DNA from: Rhodothermales bacterium
Lineage (GTDB): Bacteria > Bacteroidota > Rhodothermia > Rhodothermales > JANQRZ01
Length of the DNA stretch: 64,000 bases
Direction: 5' to 3'
Assembly (NCBI GenBank): GCA_028284265.1
Contig: JANQRZ010000007.1
Location: forward strand, 1 to 64,000
The first letter of the stretch is position 1, and each line of letters starts with the position of its first letter. The notes beneath the pieces were generated by a model. That model saw only the letters and a list, made by a program, of their open reading frames with translations. It had not been told where the DNA came from and did not search any database. Made by a program: the position numbers and the translations under genes. Below, one piece after another: positions 33,103-42,137 of the stretch.

Positions 33103-34806
33103 TTACCCGAGGGCATTCGCGTGCTCTTGGGCCTCGCGAAGAATGGCGAAGGCTTCGTCGCGGCGGGTGAGGACGAAGAGGAGGAGCAGGTCGCCGGGCT
33201 GCATCCAGTCGAGTGCGGCGCGGACGCCCTCGATGGGGTCGGGGACGTGCGTGATGTGCTCGCTCGTCGCGCCGAGTTTGTGGAACTCGTCGTCAAGGAG
33301 CGCGGGGACCTCACCGGTTTCGCGGCCCCGGCGATAGTCAGCGAGGGCGGCGATGAGGACGTGGTCGGGGTTGGCGCGCCACGCGGCACGAGCGAGGCCG
33401 CGAATCTCTCGGTCGGTGCGGTCGCCTGCCTGACCGAGGAGAACGAGGCGGCGCTCGGCGGGAAGGGCACGCGCCGTATCGGCAATCGCCCCGACGCCGT
33501 GCGGATTGTGGGCGAAGTCGACGAGCACGCGGGCACCGCCGATCTCGAAGTAGTTGCCCCGGCCGGGGTTGTCCTGCGCGTCGCCCCGGAAGGCTTGCAG
33601 CCCCTCGCGGATCGCGTCGCTCGGCAGGCCGAGTTCTTTTGCGAGGGCGACGGCAGCGAGTGCGTTCGCCACGTTGTGCCGCGCCGCGCCGCCGAGCGTG
33701 ATCGGGATCTCTTCGATGGATTGCACTACCTCATGAGCATCGCCCCACGTCCAGACGATCGCGCCGTCTTCGACGGAGCACGTCCGCCCGCCTGCCTGCC
33801 GGTGCGCGGCAAGCACGGCGTTGTCCGGGTCGAGGCTGAACCAGCAGACCTCGCCCTCGTAGTCGCGGGTGTGCCGGACGAGGCCCTCGTCGTCGGCGTT
33901 GAGGATGAGCACGCCGTCGGCTTCGACGGCGCGGCGGATGGTCAGCTTGACTTCGATCAGGTCATCGAGCGACTGGATGCCGTAGTCGCCCATGTGATCC
34001 TCGCCGACGTTTGTGATGAGCGCGACATCGGCGCGGCGCAGGGCGAGGCCGCGACGGAGCATCCCGCCGCGTGCCGTCTCTAGGATAGCCAGCTCGGTGC
34101 CTTCGTGACGGAGCACCGCCCGTGCGCCGCCGGGACCCGACCAGTCGCCGCGCTCGACGATCTCATCGCCGACGCGGACGTAGTCGGTCGAGCACCGACC
34201 GGCGGGGCGCGCTGCCGCCTTCGCCATCGCTGCCGTGAGGCGCACCGTCGTCGATTTACCATTCGTCCCGGTGATGAGCGCGACGGGTACATCGTGGACC
34301 TGAGACCAATCGACCGTGTCGGGATCGGGGAGTGCATCAACCGGCCATGTCTGGCTGCCAGACCCGAGGCCCACTGAGGCGAAGTCGTCGTCTGGCAAGA
34401 AGGCCACGCCGTGCGCATGGGCGGCATCGCGGAGCGCGAGGAGTGCCGGGTTGCGCTCGTCGTCGATCTCTGCTTGGATGCGCTTGATGGAGCTGGCTTC
34501 GTCTGGTGCTTCGTCGCCCGATAGCTCTGCTGCCGCTGCCTCCCATGCTGCCTCGTTGAGTTCAGTCGCGGCGTAGAGTGCGTCCTCGGGAGCCGAGAAG
34601 CCGAGGCTCGCCCCGCCACCGAACCGGCGTGTGTAAAGCTCCGACTCGTTCCAGCCGATAGCATCGAGCAGCCGCCGCGCGTGGTGCTTCCACACAGCGA
34701 CGGCGTCTTCGACGGATACCTCCTCCACGTAGGCATCAAGCACGGCACCCGGTTCGGGGCCAAAGAGGTTGGGTCCGGTGAGGCGTCGGCTGTCGTCGAA
34801 GGTCAT
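33103..34806 (-). CDS. CphA-like Mur ligase family protein without ATP-grasp domain
   Basis: Counted from ATG 34806 this has 567 residues. Residues 1-165 are a unique region (TGPNLFGPEPGAVLDAYVE) that lacks the ATP-grasp domain of CphA. From about 175 it is a Mur ligase: P-loop ITGTNGKSTTVRL, AILETARGGMLRRGL, ITNVGEDHMGDYG, VDFAHNPHGVGAIADTARAL and VLLGQAGDRTDREI. The block ETARGGMLRRGL...HMGDYG is close to the matching region of CphA (ETARGGLVRSGL...HLGMKG). It may join beta-Asp and Arg units or act as an accessory ligase in cyanophycin metabolism. It is separated from cphA by two intervening genes. Reaction unproven. Confidence 0.8.
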   Translation of the reverse strand: MTFDDSRRLTGPNLFGPEPGAVLDAYVEEVSVEDAVAVWKHHARRLLDAIGWNESELYTRRFGGGASLGFSAPEDALYAATELNEAAWEAAAAELSGDEAPDEASSIKRIQAEIDDERNPALLALRDAAHAHGVAFLPDDDFASVGLGSGSQTWPVDALPDPDTVDWSQVHDVPVALITGTNGKSTTVRLTAAMAKAAARPAGRCSTDYVRVGDEIVERGDWSGPGGARAVLRHEGTELAILETARGGMLRRGLALRRADVALITNVGEDHMGDYGIQSLDDLIEVKLTIRRAVEADGVLILNADDEGLVRHTRDYEGEVCWFSLDPDNAVLAAHRQAGGRTCSVEDGAIVWTWGDAHEVVQSIEEIPITLGGAARHNVANALAAVALAKELGLPSDAIREGLQAFRGDAQDNPGRGNYFEIGGARVLVDFAHNPHGVGAIADTARALPAERRLVLLGQAGDRTDREIRGLARAAWRANPDHVLIAALADYRRGRETGEVPALLDDEFHKLGATSEHITHVPDPIEGVRAALDWMQPGDLLLLFVLTRRDEAFAILREAQEHANALG

Positions 34807-34904
34807 GGGTTTAGGCGTCGTGCAATTCAATTGGATTGCGTATGTTGTATAAGCGGTTGTTGACCGCCACCCCTCACGTTCGTCTCACCCAGCAAACTAC
34901 CACC

Positions 34905-35240
34905 ATGGCGACCTTCGAAATCTACAAGAGCAAGGGCAAAAGCCAGAAGTACTTCTTCCGCCTCCGGGCCAACAACGGCCAGATCACTCTCAAGTCACAA
35001 GGCTACGCGCAGAAGTCCGGCGCGAAGAACGGCATCGAGTCGGTGCGTAAGAACATCGCTCGTGAGGGCGGCGTCGAGCGGTTCGAGGGAAAGAACGGCA
35101 AACACTACTTCCGTGTCATTGCGAAGAACAAGCAGATCGTTGGAAGTTCGGAAGGCTATGAGACGGCCCGCGGCGCAGCGGGCGGGATCACATCGGTCAA
35201 GAAGACCGCCGGTTCAGCCAACGTCGAAGACTTGGCGTAA
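34905..35240 (+). CDS. YegP-like DUF1508 tandem-repeat protein
   Basis: Starting at ATG 34905 there are 111 residues. Two DUF1508 repeats are obvious: FEIYKSKGKSQKYFFRLRAN...SQGYAQKSGAKNGIESVRKN and FEGKNGKHYFRVIAKNKQIV...SEGYETARGAAGGITSVKK. The family is a small alpha/beta fold, common in many bacteria and of unknown function. It is basic in charge. It is the only plus-strand gene within the cyanophycin region and is closed by a terminator at 35263-35292. Confidence 0.9.
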   Translation: MATFEIYKSKGKSQKYFFRLRANNGQITLKSQGYAQKSGAKNGIESVRKNIAREGGVERFEGKNGKHYFRVIAKNKQIVGSSEGYETARGAAGGITSVKKTAGSANVEDLA

Positions 35241-35262
35241 CCGGATCAACCGGTTCGGCAGG

Positions 35263-35292
35263 CGAGGGCACTCCGGCTTCGGGGTGCCCTCG
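35263..35292. terminator. hairpin between yegP-like gene and its convergent neighbour
   Basis: CGAGGGCAC and GTGCCCTCG form a 9-base perfect stem with a 12-base loop between the convergent yegP-like and 35298-35936 genes. It could end transcription from both sides. Confidence 0.6.
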
Positions 35293-35297
35293 TCGTA

Positions 35298-35936
35298 TTA
35301 CAGGGAGTCCGTCGGCGTACTACCGAGCAGGGAATCGAGGTGAGCGAGCACGGAGCCGCCGAGCGATTCGATCGCACGAAAGTTAGAGCGCTGCTGCCGA
35401 AGTGCATGGGGGTACCACCCATACTCCGGGCGAAGCACGCCTGTACTCGTGTCGTAGAACTCGCCTGGCCCGCGCCCGAGATTCGGATAGAGATAGGCGT
35501 GGCTCTGGGACCGCATCTCATCAATCGATTCGGCTGCATAAGCCAGCGCGCCAAAGTAGGTGTGCATGAGTTCGATCGTCGAAGCGTCTAGGACGTCGAG
35601 GCCGCCGGACTGAAGCGTAGCCTCCCACAGCCCAGTGCCGACTTCGCCTGTTGTCATGCTGAGCGGTCGGAGTTCTGGCATCTCGCCTGCTTCTAGTTGC
35701 TCAAAGAAGGGCGTGAAGACCGTCGAGTCCATTCGCGGCCCTGCTATCTGGACACCCCGGTCCACCTCCGCCACATGCGAGCGGAGCGTCTGAAGGATTT
35801 GCTGCTGCCGGGCTTGGTCGCGTTGATTCTCTTGCCACGTACTCAGCGCGAACGCAGCATAGACACCAACGAACACGACAAGCAGTTCGAGCAGCAGGCG
35901 ACCGGCCTGCTGCCATAGCGATGGACGCCGTGGCAT
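35298..35936 (-). CDS. hypothetical membrane-anchored protein
   Basis: The 212-residue product has a basic N-terminus (PRRPSLWQQAGR) and one transmembrane helix at about 14-31 (LLELLVVFVGVYAAFALS), then a polar helical region (TWQENQRDQARQQQILQTLR) and a soluble remainder. This layout resembles the single-pass DUF6090-like proteins common in Bacteroidota, whose function is unknown. Three bases separate it from the cphA stop, so it is co-transcribed with cphA. Its role in cyanophycin storage is an inference from position. Confidence 0.65.
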   Translation of the reverse strand: MPRRPSLWQQAGRLLLELLVVFVGVYAAFALSTWQENQRDQARQQQILQTLRSHVAEVDRGVQIAGPRMDSTVFTPFFEQLEAGEMPELRPLSMTTGEVGTGLWEATLQSGGLDVLDASTIELMHTYFGALAYAAESIDEMRSQSHAYLYPNLGRGPGEFYDTSTGVLRPEYGWYPHALRQQRSNFRAIESLGGSVLAHLDSLLGSTPTDSL

Positions 35937-35939
35937 CGC

Positions 35940-38741
35940 TTAGTCCGCCTCTTCGTCGCGGACGAGGCGGACACCGCGCTCGTCGCGGACAAGTTGTTGG
36001 CCTTCCGCGAGGGCGAAGTGCTCCGGCTCGTCGTCACGCGCTGCGGTGGCCGAGGACGGGGCCGAGGTCGGGGCGCCGTCGCCAGTGGCGGGGTTGAAGT
36101 GGATGATCTGCTTCCAGCAGCGAGCGATGTTGTCGCCGAAGACCACCAGCAGGTCGCCGGGGCGAGCGAGCGCGAGGCCGCGCAGCACGGCTTCCTGCTC
36201 ATCGGGGACGACCTCAATCTGCTCATGGTCAACGCCGTGCTGGAGGAGCGTGTCTTGGAGCATCAGCGGCACCTCGCGCTCGTCGCGGCCGCGCGGGTTG
36301 TCATCGCGCTTGCAGACGAAGTGGTCGAAGTACGGCGCTGCGATCTCGGCGATCTCGCGGATGTCTTCGTCGCGCCGATCGCCGGGGGCGGAGAGGACGC
36401 AGATGCGACGGCCCGCTGTGTCCATGCGGTTCGCCGTCTGACACATCACGCGGATGGCTGCCGGGTTGTGGGCATAGTCGAGGATGACCTTGAAGGGGTG
36501 CTCGTCGAAGATGTTGAGGCGTCCGGGTGCTTCGTAGTAGCTCGTCGAGAAGGTGCGGAGGCCGTGGCGGATCTGGTCGAGCGTCTGGCCCATCGCATAG
36601 GCCATCGCGGCGGCGAACATCGCGTTCTGGACATTATGGACAGCCTTGCCTTCGAGTGTCGCCGGGATGAGGTGGGTCCAGACGAGGGGCAGGTGTGCGC
36701 CCTTCTCGAAGAGCGTGATCATCTCGCCATTGATGCCTTTCTCCAGCACGACTGCGTAGCCGCCCGAGCGGATGTGCTCGCGGACCAGTTCGTGGCTTGA
36801 GTCCATCGTGACGTAGCAGATCTGCTCGGCCTCGGTATAGTTCGCCATCTCTAAGCAGCGCGGATCGTCGGCGTTGAGCACCGCGCAGTCAGTGGCGACC
36901 TCCACGACGATCCGTTTGACCTCGGCGAGGTCGTCGAGGGTGTCGATGCCCTTCATACCGAGATGGTCAGCGGCGATGTTGAGGACCGCGCCGACGTTGC
37001 ACCGTGAGAGGCCGAGACCGCTGCGGACGAGGCCGCCGCGTGCCGTCTCCAACACGGCCGTGTCGATGGTCGGATCGCGGAGCACCATCCGGGTCGAGGC
37101 CGGGCCGGTCATGTCGCCCTTGACGCTCAGGTTGCCGTCGATGTAGACGCCGTCGGACGAGGTCATCCCGACGCGCGCGCCGGTGGACTTGAGGATGTGG
37201 GCGAGCATCCGAGTGGTCGTCGTCTTGCCGTTGGTGCCGGTGACACAGGCGACGGGGACGCGGCTCGGGGTGCCGGGGGGGAAGAGCATGTCCATCACCG
37301 GTCCAGCCACATCACGCGGCGTGCCCTCGCTCGGCGCGACGTGCATGCGAAAGCCCGGTGCGGCGTTGACTTCAACGATCGCGCCGCCGATCTCGCGCCA
37401 CGACTGCGTGATGTCGTCCGAGAGGAAGTCCACGCCACCCACGTCGAGGCCGACGGCTTGGACGGCGCGTACCGCCATCTCGCGGTTGTCTGGATGGACT
37501 ACATCGGTCAGGTCAATGGCCGTGCCGCCGGTCGAGAGGTTGGCGGTGGAGCGGAGGTAGAAAATCTCATCGGCAGGGAGGACGGTGTCTTTGGTGTGCC
37601 CTGCCTTCTCCATCAGGCGTTCGGCCTGCTCGTCGAACTGGAGCTTGGTCAGCACTTTCTCGTGCCCAACGCCCCGACGCGGGTCTTCGTTGACGATCTC
37701 GACGAGCTGCTCAATCGTGTGCTCGCCGTCGCCGACGACGTGGCCGGGGACGCGCTTCGCCACGGCGACGAGTTCGCCATCGACAACGAGCATCCGGTGG
37801 TCGAACCCAGTGACGAAGCTCTCGACGAGGACGCCCCGGCTGCTGGCTGCCTCGCGGGCCGTGTTGAAGCCGGTTGCTACTTGATCGGGCGTCGTGAGGT
37901 TGATCGAGACGCCGCGCCCGTGGTTGGCGTTGAGTGGTTTGACCACGACCGGCGGGCCGATCCGCCGCGCTGCCCGGACGGCCTCGCGCTCGCTGTAGAC
38001 GAGGTGCTGCTCTGGTACCGGCAGGCCGAGGTCGGAGAGGATGTTGCGCGTGTCCTCTTTGTCGGAGGAGACTTCGACGGCGATGTGCCGGGTCTCGCTG
38101 GTGATGGTCGCTTGGATACGCTTCTGGTGCTTGCCGTGGCCGAGCTGAACGAGGCTGTACTTGTTGAGTCGGATCCACGGAATGTCCCGCGCCTCGGCAG
38201 CATCGACGAGCGACTGCGTGCTCGGCCCGAACTCGCGGCGCTGCGCGTAGCGGATGAAGTTGTCTCGTTCCTCCTCCCAGTCGAACTCGTCTTCGATCTC
38301 TTCGCTAAAGTGCTGCTTTAGGTCGTCGGGGAGGAGGTGAAACAGCAACTGCCGCCCCAGCCGCGCCGCCTCCAGCCCAACTTCGCGCTGCTTGTACTCG
38401 AACACCATCGTGTACTCGCCCGGCGTGTCCGTCGAGCGAGTCCGCCCGAAGGTCACGTCGCTGCCTGCGATGTTCTGTAGCTCGATCACGACGTGTTCCA
38501 AGACGTGTCCGAGCCACGTCCCCTCGTCTTCGCTCATGCGCCGGATAAAGCCGCCGGGGACGCCGTAGGAGCAGCCGTGCTCCTGCAAACCGGGAAGCGC
38601 CTCAACAAGCCGCTCGTGGAAGTCGCCGAGCTTGAGAGTCGGGTACTCCTCCAGCGGCCCGAGGTCGATGATCTGCCGGATGACCGGGAAGTTGGCGTAG
38701 ACGTTGGGGCCGACGTAGACGTTGGTCGAGAGGACGTTCAT
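35940..38741 (-). CDS. cphA: cyanophycin synthetase
   Basis: CphA polymerises L-Asp and L-Arg into cyanophycin with two ATP per unit. The 933-residue product shows all three parts: an N-terminal domain (1-210, RMSEDEGTWLGHVLEHVVIELQ), an ATP-grasp domain (about 215-475, VVKPLNANHGRGVSINL and GGAIVEVNAAPGFRMH) and a Mur ligase domain (about 490-880, P-loop VTGTNGKTTTTRM, ETARGGLVRSGLGLS, LDYAHNPAAIRVM). A 50-residue Ala/Asp/Glu-rich tail follows the usual end. The start is preceded by a heptad repeat tract, and cphB lies just upstream on the same strand. Confidence 0.95.
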   Translation of the reverse strand: MNVLSTNVYVGPNVYANFPVIRQIIDLGPLEEYPTLKLGDFHERLVEALPGLQEHGCSYGVPGGFIRRMSEDEGTWLGHVLEHVVIELQNIAGSDVTFGRTRSTDTPGEYTMVFEYKQREVGLEAARLGRQLLFHLLPDDLKQHFSEEIEDEFDWEEERDNFIRYAQRREFGPSTQSLVDAAEARDIPWIRLNKYSLVQLGHGKHQKRIQATITSETRHIAVEVSSDKEDTRNILSDLGLPVPEQHLVYSEREAVRAARRIGPPVVVKPLNANHGRGVSINLTTPDQVATGFNTAREAASSRGVLVESFVTGFDHRMLVVDGELVAVAKRVPGHVVGDGEHTIEQLVEIVNEDPRRGVGHEKVLTKLQFDEQAERLMEKAGHTKDTVLPADEIFYLRSTANLSTGGTAIDLTDVVHPDNREMAVRAVQAVGLDVGGVDFLSDDITQSWREIGGAIVEVNAAPGFRMHVAPSEGTPRDVAGPVMDMLFPPGTPSRVPVACVTGTNGKTTTTRMLAHILKSTGARVGMTSSDGVYIDGNLSVKGDMTGPASTRMVLRDPTIDTAVLETARGGLVRSGLGLSRCNVGAVLNIAADHLGMKGIDTLDDLAEVKRIVVEVATDCAVLNADDPRCLEMANYTEAEQICYVTMDSSHELVREHIRSGGYAVVLEKGINGEMITLFEKGAHLPLVWTHLIPATLEGKAVHNVQNAMFAAAMAYAMGQTLDQIRHGLRTFSTSYYEAPGRLNIFDEHPFKVILDYAHNPAAIRVMCQTANRMDTAGRRICVLSAPGDRRDEDIREIAEIAAPYFDHFVCKRDDNPRGRDEREVPLMLQDTLLQHGVDHEQIEVVPDEQEAVLRGLALARPGDLLVVFGDNIARCWKQIIHFNPATGDGAPTSAPSSATAARDDEPEHFALAEGQQLVRDERGVRLVRDEEAD

Positions 38742-38743
38742 GG

Positions 38744-38776
38744 GATCAGGGGACAGTGAACAGAGGACAGTGGACG
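38744..38776 (-). repeat. heptad-period tract abutting the cphA start
   Basis: Read on the minus strand, CGTCC ACTGTCC TCTGTTC ACTGTCC CCTGATC runs almost to the ATG of cphA. ACTGTCC recurs exactly 14 bases apart. It is pyrimidine-rich on the message strand and holds no Shine-Dalgarno. Confidence 0.6.
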
Positions 38777-38793
38777 GTTTCCCATGGGCACCC

Positions 38794-38822
38794 GTAGGGG
38801 CAGACCTCTGTGTCTGCCCGAT
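38794..38822. repeat. REP-like hairpin between cphB and cphA
   Basis: GGGCAGAC (38798-38805) and GTCTGCCC (38812-38819) form an 8-base stem with a 6-base loop, within GTAGGGGCAGAC...GTCTGCCCGAT. Similar sequences are dispersed in many high-G+C genomes, as I recall. It could end the cphB transcript or merely separate the genes. Confidence 0.5.
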
Positions 38823-38843
38823 TCGAGTCTGGCAAGCCGATAC

Positions 38844-39665
38844 CTACGATCCTGCCGTCGCTTTGCGCGAGACGGTATCGTAGCGGTCGCCGTGGGTCAA
38901 AATATGCAACCGAAGCCCAATAAGCGATACCGGCTCGCCCCGCATCGCTTGGCCCATCGAGGAATACTCCAGTTTACTCGGGTCTACGACCGTTACCGCG
39001 CCGCTGCCGACGACCTCGAACACGCCGTCGGGACCGATGAATGCTGCCGTGTCCTCGTCCAGACCGATGCCGGTCATGAACGGGTTGTAGGACAGCGCAG
39101 CGAGGAGGCGACCGAGGCGGTCGCGTTGCCGGAAGTGCTGGTCGATTACGAGCGCGTTGGTCAGGCCGAGGCCGGGCGCGAGCGTGACCTTATTGGGTGT
39201 GGGCGTGGCCCCCGGTGTGCCTCCGGCGATCATGTGCTCCGGCATGATGGCGGCCCCGGCAGAGGTTCCGGCGATGGTCACCCCTTCAGCGCTGCGATGC
39301 CGGATCGTCTTCGCCACGGCGGTGCCGCCGAGGATGGTCGAGAGGCGAAGCTGGTTGCCGCCGGTCATAAAGATGCCCGTCGCCTCTTCGAGTTCGGCGA
39401 TCAGCCCCTCGTCTTCCGCCTCGGCGCGCTGGTTGATCGGGAGCGAGACCGCCGAGCCAATGCCGAGGTCCTCAAACAGCTCGACGTAGCGCGGGCCGGT
39501 GTCGTCCATCTCGGAAGCCGTTGGCAAGATGGCGATGCGCCCATCGTTGCCGCCTGCGAGGGCGACGAAGCGCTCCAAGATGAGCGGGTTGCGTTTCTTG
39601 CGTTCGGCCCCGCCAATCGGGACAACGAAGCCGCGGGCGACGTTCGGTCGGGTGGGAGAAGGCAT
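38844..39665 (-). CDS. cphB: cyanophycinase
   Basis: CphB is a serine peptidase (S51 family) that cuts cyanophycin into beta-Asp-Arg dipeptides. The 273-residue product has the family's GTSAGAAIMPEHM with nucleophile Ser near residue 134, GGNQLRLSTIL before it, and LTNALVIDQHFRQRDRLGRLL after it, which supplies the catalytic His region. GIGLDEDTAAFI follows. No signal peptide is seen, so it is cytoplasmic as expected for use of an internal granule. It follows iadA by about 80 bases in the same operon. Confidence 0.93.
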   Translation of the reverse strand: MPSPTRPNVARGFVVPIGGAERKKRNPLILERFVALAGGNDGRIAILPTASEMDDTGPRYVELFEDLGIGSAVSLPINQRAEAEDEGLIAELEEATGIFMTGGNQLRLSTILGGTAVAKTIRHRSAEGVTIAGTSAGAAIMPEHMIAGGTPGATPTPNKVTLAPGLGLTNALVIDQHFRQRDRLGRLLAALSYNPFMTGIGLDEDTAAFIGPDGVFEVVGSGAVTVVDPSKLEYSSMGQAMRGEPVSLIGLRLHILTHGDRYDTVSRKATAGS

Positions 39666-39745
39666 GCAGGAAAGATCGAACTACGGGTGTTGAGGTCGAG
39701 CGGGAAGGAACCAACTATTTACCGCTTGAGCCTCACTGCTCGGCA

Positions 39746-40900
39746 CTATTCAAACGTTCCTCGCACGACCGCCTGTCCGTCGCGGACGTGCCACTGGCCT
39801 CGCGCCATCACGTCATTCGCCCCGTCGTTTTCGTTGAGCACGATCAGATCGGCGTCGGCCCCTTCGGCGATGCGACCTTTGGTGGGCAGGCGTAGGAGAC
39901 GGGCGGGGTTCGTCGTGAACGGCGGGAGGATGGTGTCGAGCGAGCGCCCGGCGCGGAGGAGTTCGCGGATCGTGTCCATCAATTCGTGCGGATGCCCTAC
40001 ATCCATCGAAGCGACTTGTCCTTCGGCGTCAAAGGTGGGAAGGCAGCCGCCGCCGTCAGAGGAGACCGTGAGGCGTCCGTCCGGCAAGCCGAGGTCTTGG
40101 TAGCGGCGAATCGCTTCGGCGGCGCTCCACTCGTCGTCGCTCTGCTTGGGGAAGGCCGTCACGTCGATGGTGCAGCCGCGCTTAACGAGGTCGCAGGCTT
40201 CCTTGAACAGCGCCTTGCGGCGGTTGACGTGTGTCGGGTTGAAGACCCGCGCCGGAATCTCGGTCTCGTCGAGGCATTGGTTAATGAGGTCGAGGCCGCG
40301 CGGCCCATCACCGAGGTGAAAGTGGACAATGCCTGCCTTGCCGGTCATCAGTCCAGCGACGTGCGCTTCGCTGGCTAGCCGGGCGATCTCCTGAAATGTC
40401 GGCTGGCTGGAGCGGTGATCCGAGAGCGCGATCTCGCCGACGCCGAGGACGCAGTCGAGGTAGACGATGTCGCCACGCACCGAGCCGGTGAGCGTGGTCG
40501 GCGGGAGGTGGTAGCCGCCGGTGTGGCAGTAGGCTGACAGACCCTCGTTGCGAAGCGCCCGCACCTGCGTGACGAGTTCTGCCGTCGTCCGCGTCAGGTC
40601 ATCGGTACCGAGGACGCCGATGACCGTCGTGACGCCGGAGAGAGTGTAGCTGCTGAGTACCGGCGGGGGCACCTTCGTCTGCGGCCCGGCCTCGCCGCCG
40701 CCGCCCGTGAGGTGGGCGTGCCCGTCGATCAGGCCCGGCATCACGCGCCGCCCGTTGAGGTCGGTCACGCGAACCTCTGGCCCTCGAATCTCCGGCTGGT
40801 CTTTCCCGACGTAGAGGATGGTCCCGCCGCCCACGACGAGGTGGCGACGGCCGAGTGCGGCAGGGGCGTATACGTCGGCGTTGAGGAGGAGGTCGAGCAT
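39746..40900 (-). CDS. iadA: isoaspartyl dipeptidase
   Basis: IadA splits beta-Asp dipeptides, here expected to release Asp and Arg from the cyanophycinase product. The 384-residue amidohydrolase shows GLIDGHAHLTGGGGEAGP (two His metal ligands and the Glu before it), GKAGIVHFHLGDGPRGL, NPTHVNRRKALF and VSSDGGGCLPTFD with the last metal ligand. Length equals the family norm. Its start overlaps the glycosyltransferase stop by one base (TGATG), showing coupling. cphB lies after it. Confidence 0.93.
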   Translation of the reverse strand: MLDLLLNADVYAPAALGRRHLVVGGGTILYVGKDQPEIRGPEVRVTDLNGRRVMPGLIDGHAHLTGGGGEAGPQTKVPPPVLSSYTLSGVTTVIGVLGTDDLTRTTAELVTQVRALRNEGLSAYCHTGGYHLPPTTLTGSVRGDIVYLDCVLGVGEIALSDHRSSQPTFQEIARLASEAHVAGLMTGKAGIVHFHLGDGPRGLDLINQCLDETEIPARVFNPTHVNRRKALFKEACDLVKRGCTIDVTAFPKQSDDEWSAAEAIRRYQDLGLPDGRLTVSSDGGGCLPTFDAEGQVASMDVGHPHELMDTIRELLRAGRSLDTILPPFTTNPARLLRLPTKGRIAEGADADLIVLNENDGANDVMARGQWHVRDGQAVVRGTFE

Positions 40901-42102
40901 CAGGACGTGGTGGAGACGGGAGCGGGGGAACCAGTGAGGATGGCCTCGAAGCGGTCGGCGATAGGCTCGATGCCGAAGTGCTGCTCGGCGTAGGCGCGGG
41001 CGTTCGTGCCCATCGTCTCGCGGAGCGCGGCGTCGCTCGCCAACCGTGCACCGGCTTCGAGAAATCCTCGATTGTTGCTCGGTTTCACCACGAGGCCTGC
41101 TTCATGCTCCCGGACGATCTGTGCGGCCTGATTCGAGGGTGGCACGGCGAGGAGGAGCGGGCGGCCCGCGCAGAGATAGGTTAGCACCTTCGAGGGGACG
41201 GAGAATACCCCGGCCTCTGGCGTGAGGATGGCGACGAGCACATCCGCCGAGCCGAGTACATCGGGGAGGTCCTCGAACGGTTGGAACGGGAGGAACCGGA
41301 GGTTCTTGGCGTTCTCGATCTTTTTCTGCTCGCGCAGCCACTCGACCCCCGCGCCCTGCGAGATCACGATGATCTCATGCGGAATCCGGTGGGCGAGGTT
41401 CAGGAGGAGCTTGGGGTTGTGCTTAAGCCCCAGCGTGCCTGCATAGATGAACCGAAGGCTGTCTTTACGGATGTCCTGCTTCTGAATCCACGTATTGTCG
41501 CGGGGCCGGACGGAGACGGCGTCGAGCGGTGCCCAGATCGGGATGACGTGCGCCGAGGGGTGCTGGCGAATCTCTGGAATGGCCTCGTAGAAGGCATCGG
41601 AGACGAGCACGAGGGCGTCGCTCTGGGCGAGGAGTGCCTGCTCCATCTTCGCGTAGTACGACCCGACCGCTCCACCGACGACGGGGACTTTCTCTTTCAG
41701 TAATCGCTCTGCCGCCCATCCGATTAGGTCCTGCACCCAGTAGACGAACCGGACACCGACCGCTCGGCTTGCATCGAGGAGGGTGCGCTGCGCGTCGAGC
41801 GGTGTGTTCGCCGAGAGCACTACGTCGGGCCGGAAGTCGCGGAGGGCGGCGGCGGCGAGGTGGCCGTAGGCGCGCTCCTGCCGCCACCGCGTGACGAACG
41901 CCTGCTTGTTGATCGGCTTGTCCAGCGCGATGCCCCTGATCTCGAACGTGTCCGGGTCGTCCGCGTGGGTCTCCATTGCCTGCGGCGTGGAGGAGAGCGA
42001 GGCGCAGTAGGCGTGGAGGACGGTGTGCCCGCGCCGGGCGAGGGTGCGACTGAGTTGAACCTGAAACGGATGCCCGGCGAAGTCGTGGACGAGGATGCGC
42101 AT
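40900..42102 (-). CDS. glycosyltransferase family 4-like protein
   Basis: The 400-residue product has two Rossmann-like halves of a GT-B fold: DFAGHPFQVQLSRTLARRGH at the N-terminus (acceptor side) and, in the second half, FIYAGTLGLKHNPKLLLNLA and AILTPEAGVFSVPSKVLTYLCAGRPLL, a donor-nucleotide site with the E...PSK pattern. It resembles WcaI-type transferases that add sugars to cell-surface polysaccharides. The sugar cannot be read. Position before iadA in one transcript is unexpected for the cyanophycin theme and may be a chance association. Confidence 0.85.
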   Translation of the reverse strand: MRILVHDFAGHPFQVQLSRTLARRGHTVLHAYCASLSSTPQAMETHADDPDTFEIRGIALDKPINKQAFVTRWRQERAYGHLAAAALRDFRPDVVLSANTPLDAQRTLLDASRAVGVRFVYWVQDLIGWAAERLLKEKVPVVGGAVGSYYAKMEQALLAQSDALVLVSDAFYEAIPEIRQHPSAHVIPIWAPLDAVSVRPRDNTWIQKQDIRKDSLRFIYAGTLGLKHNPKLLLNLAHRIPHEIIVISQGAGVEWLREQKKIENAKNLRFLPFQPFEDLPDVLGSADVLVAILTPEAGVFSVPSKVLTYLCAGRPLLLAVPPSNQAAQIVREHEAGLVVKPSNNRGFLEAGARLASDAALRETMGTNARAYAEQHFGIEPIADRFEAILTGSPAPVSTTS

Positions 42103-42137
42103 GGGAGTGGTGGTAGACGCGGGGCCGAAGATAAGCT

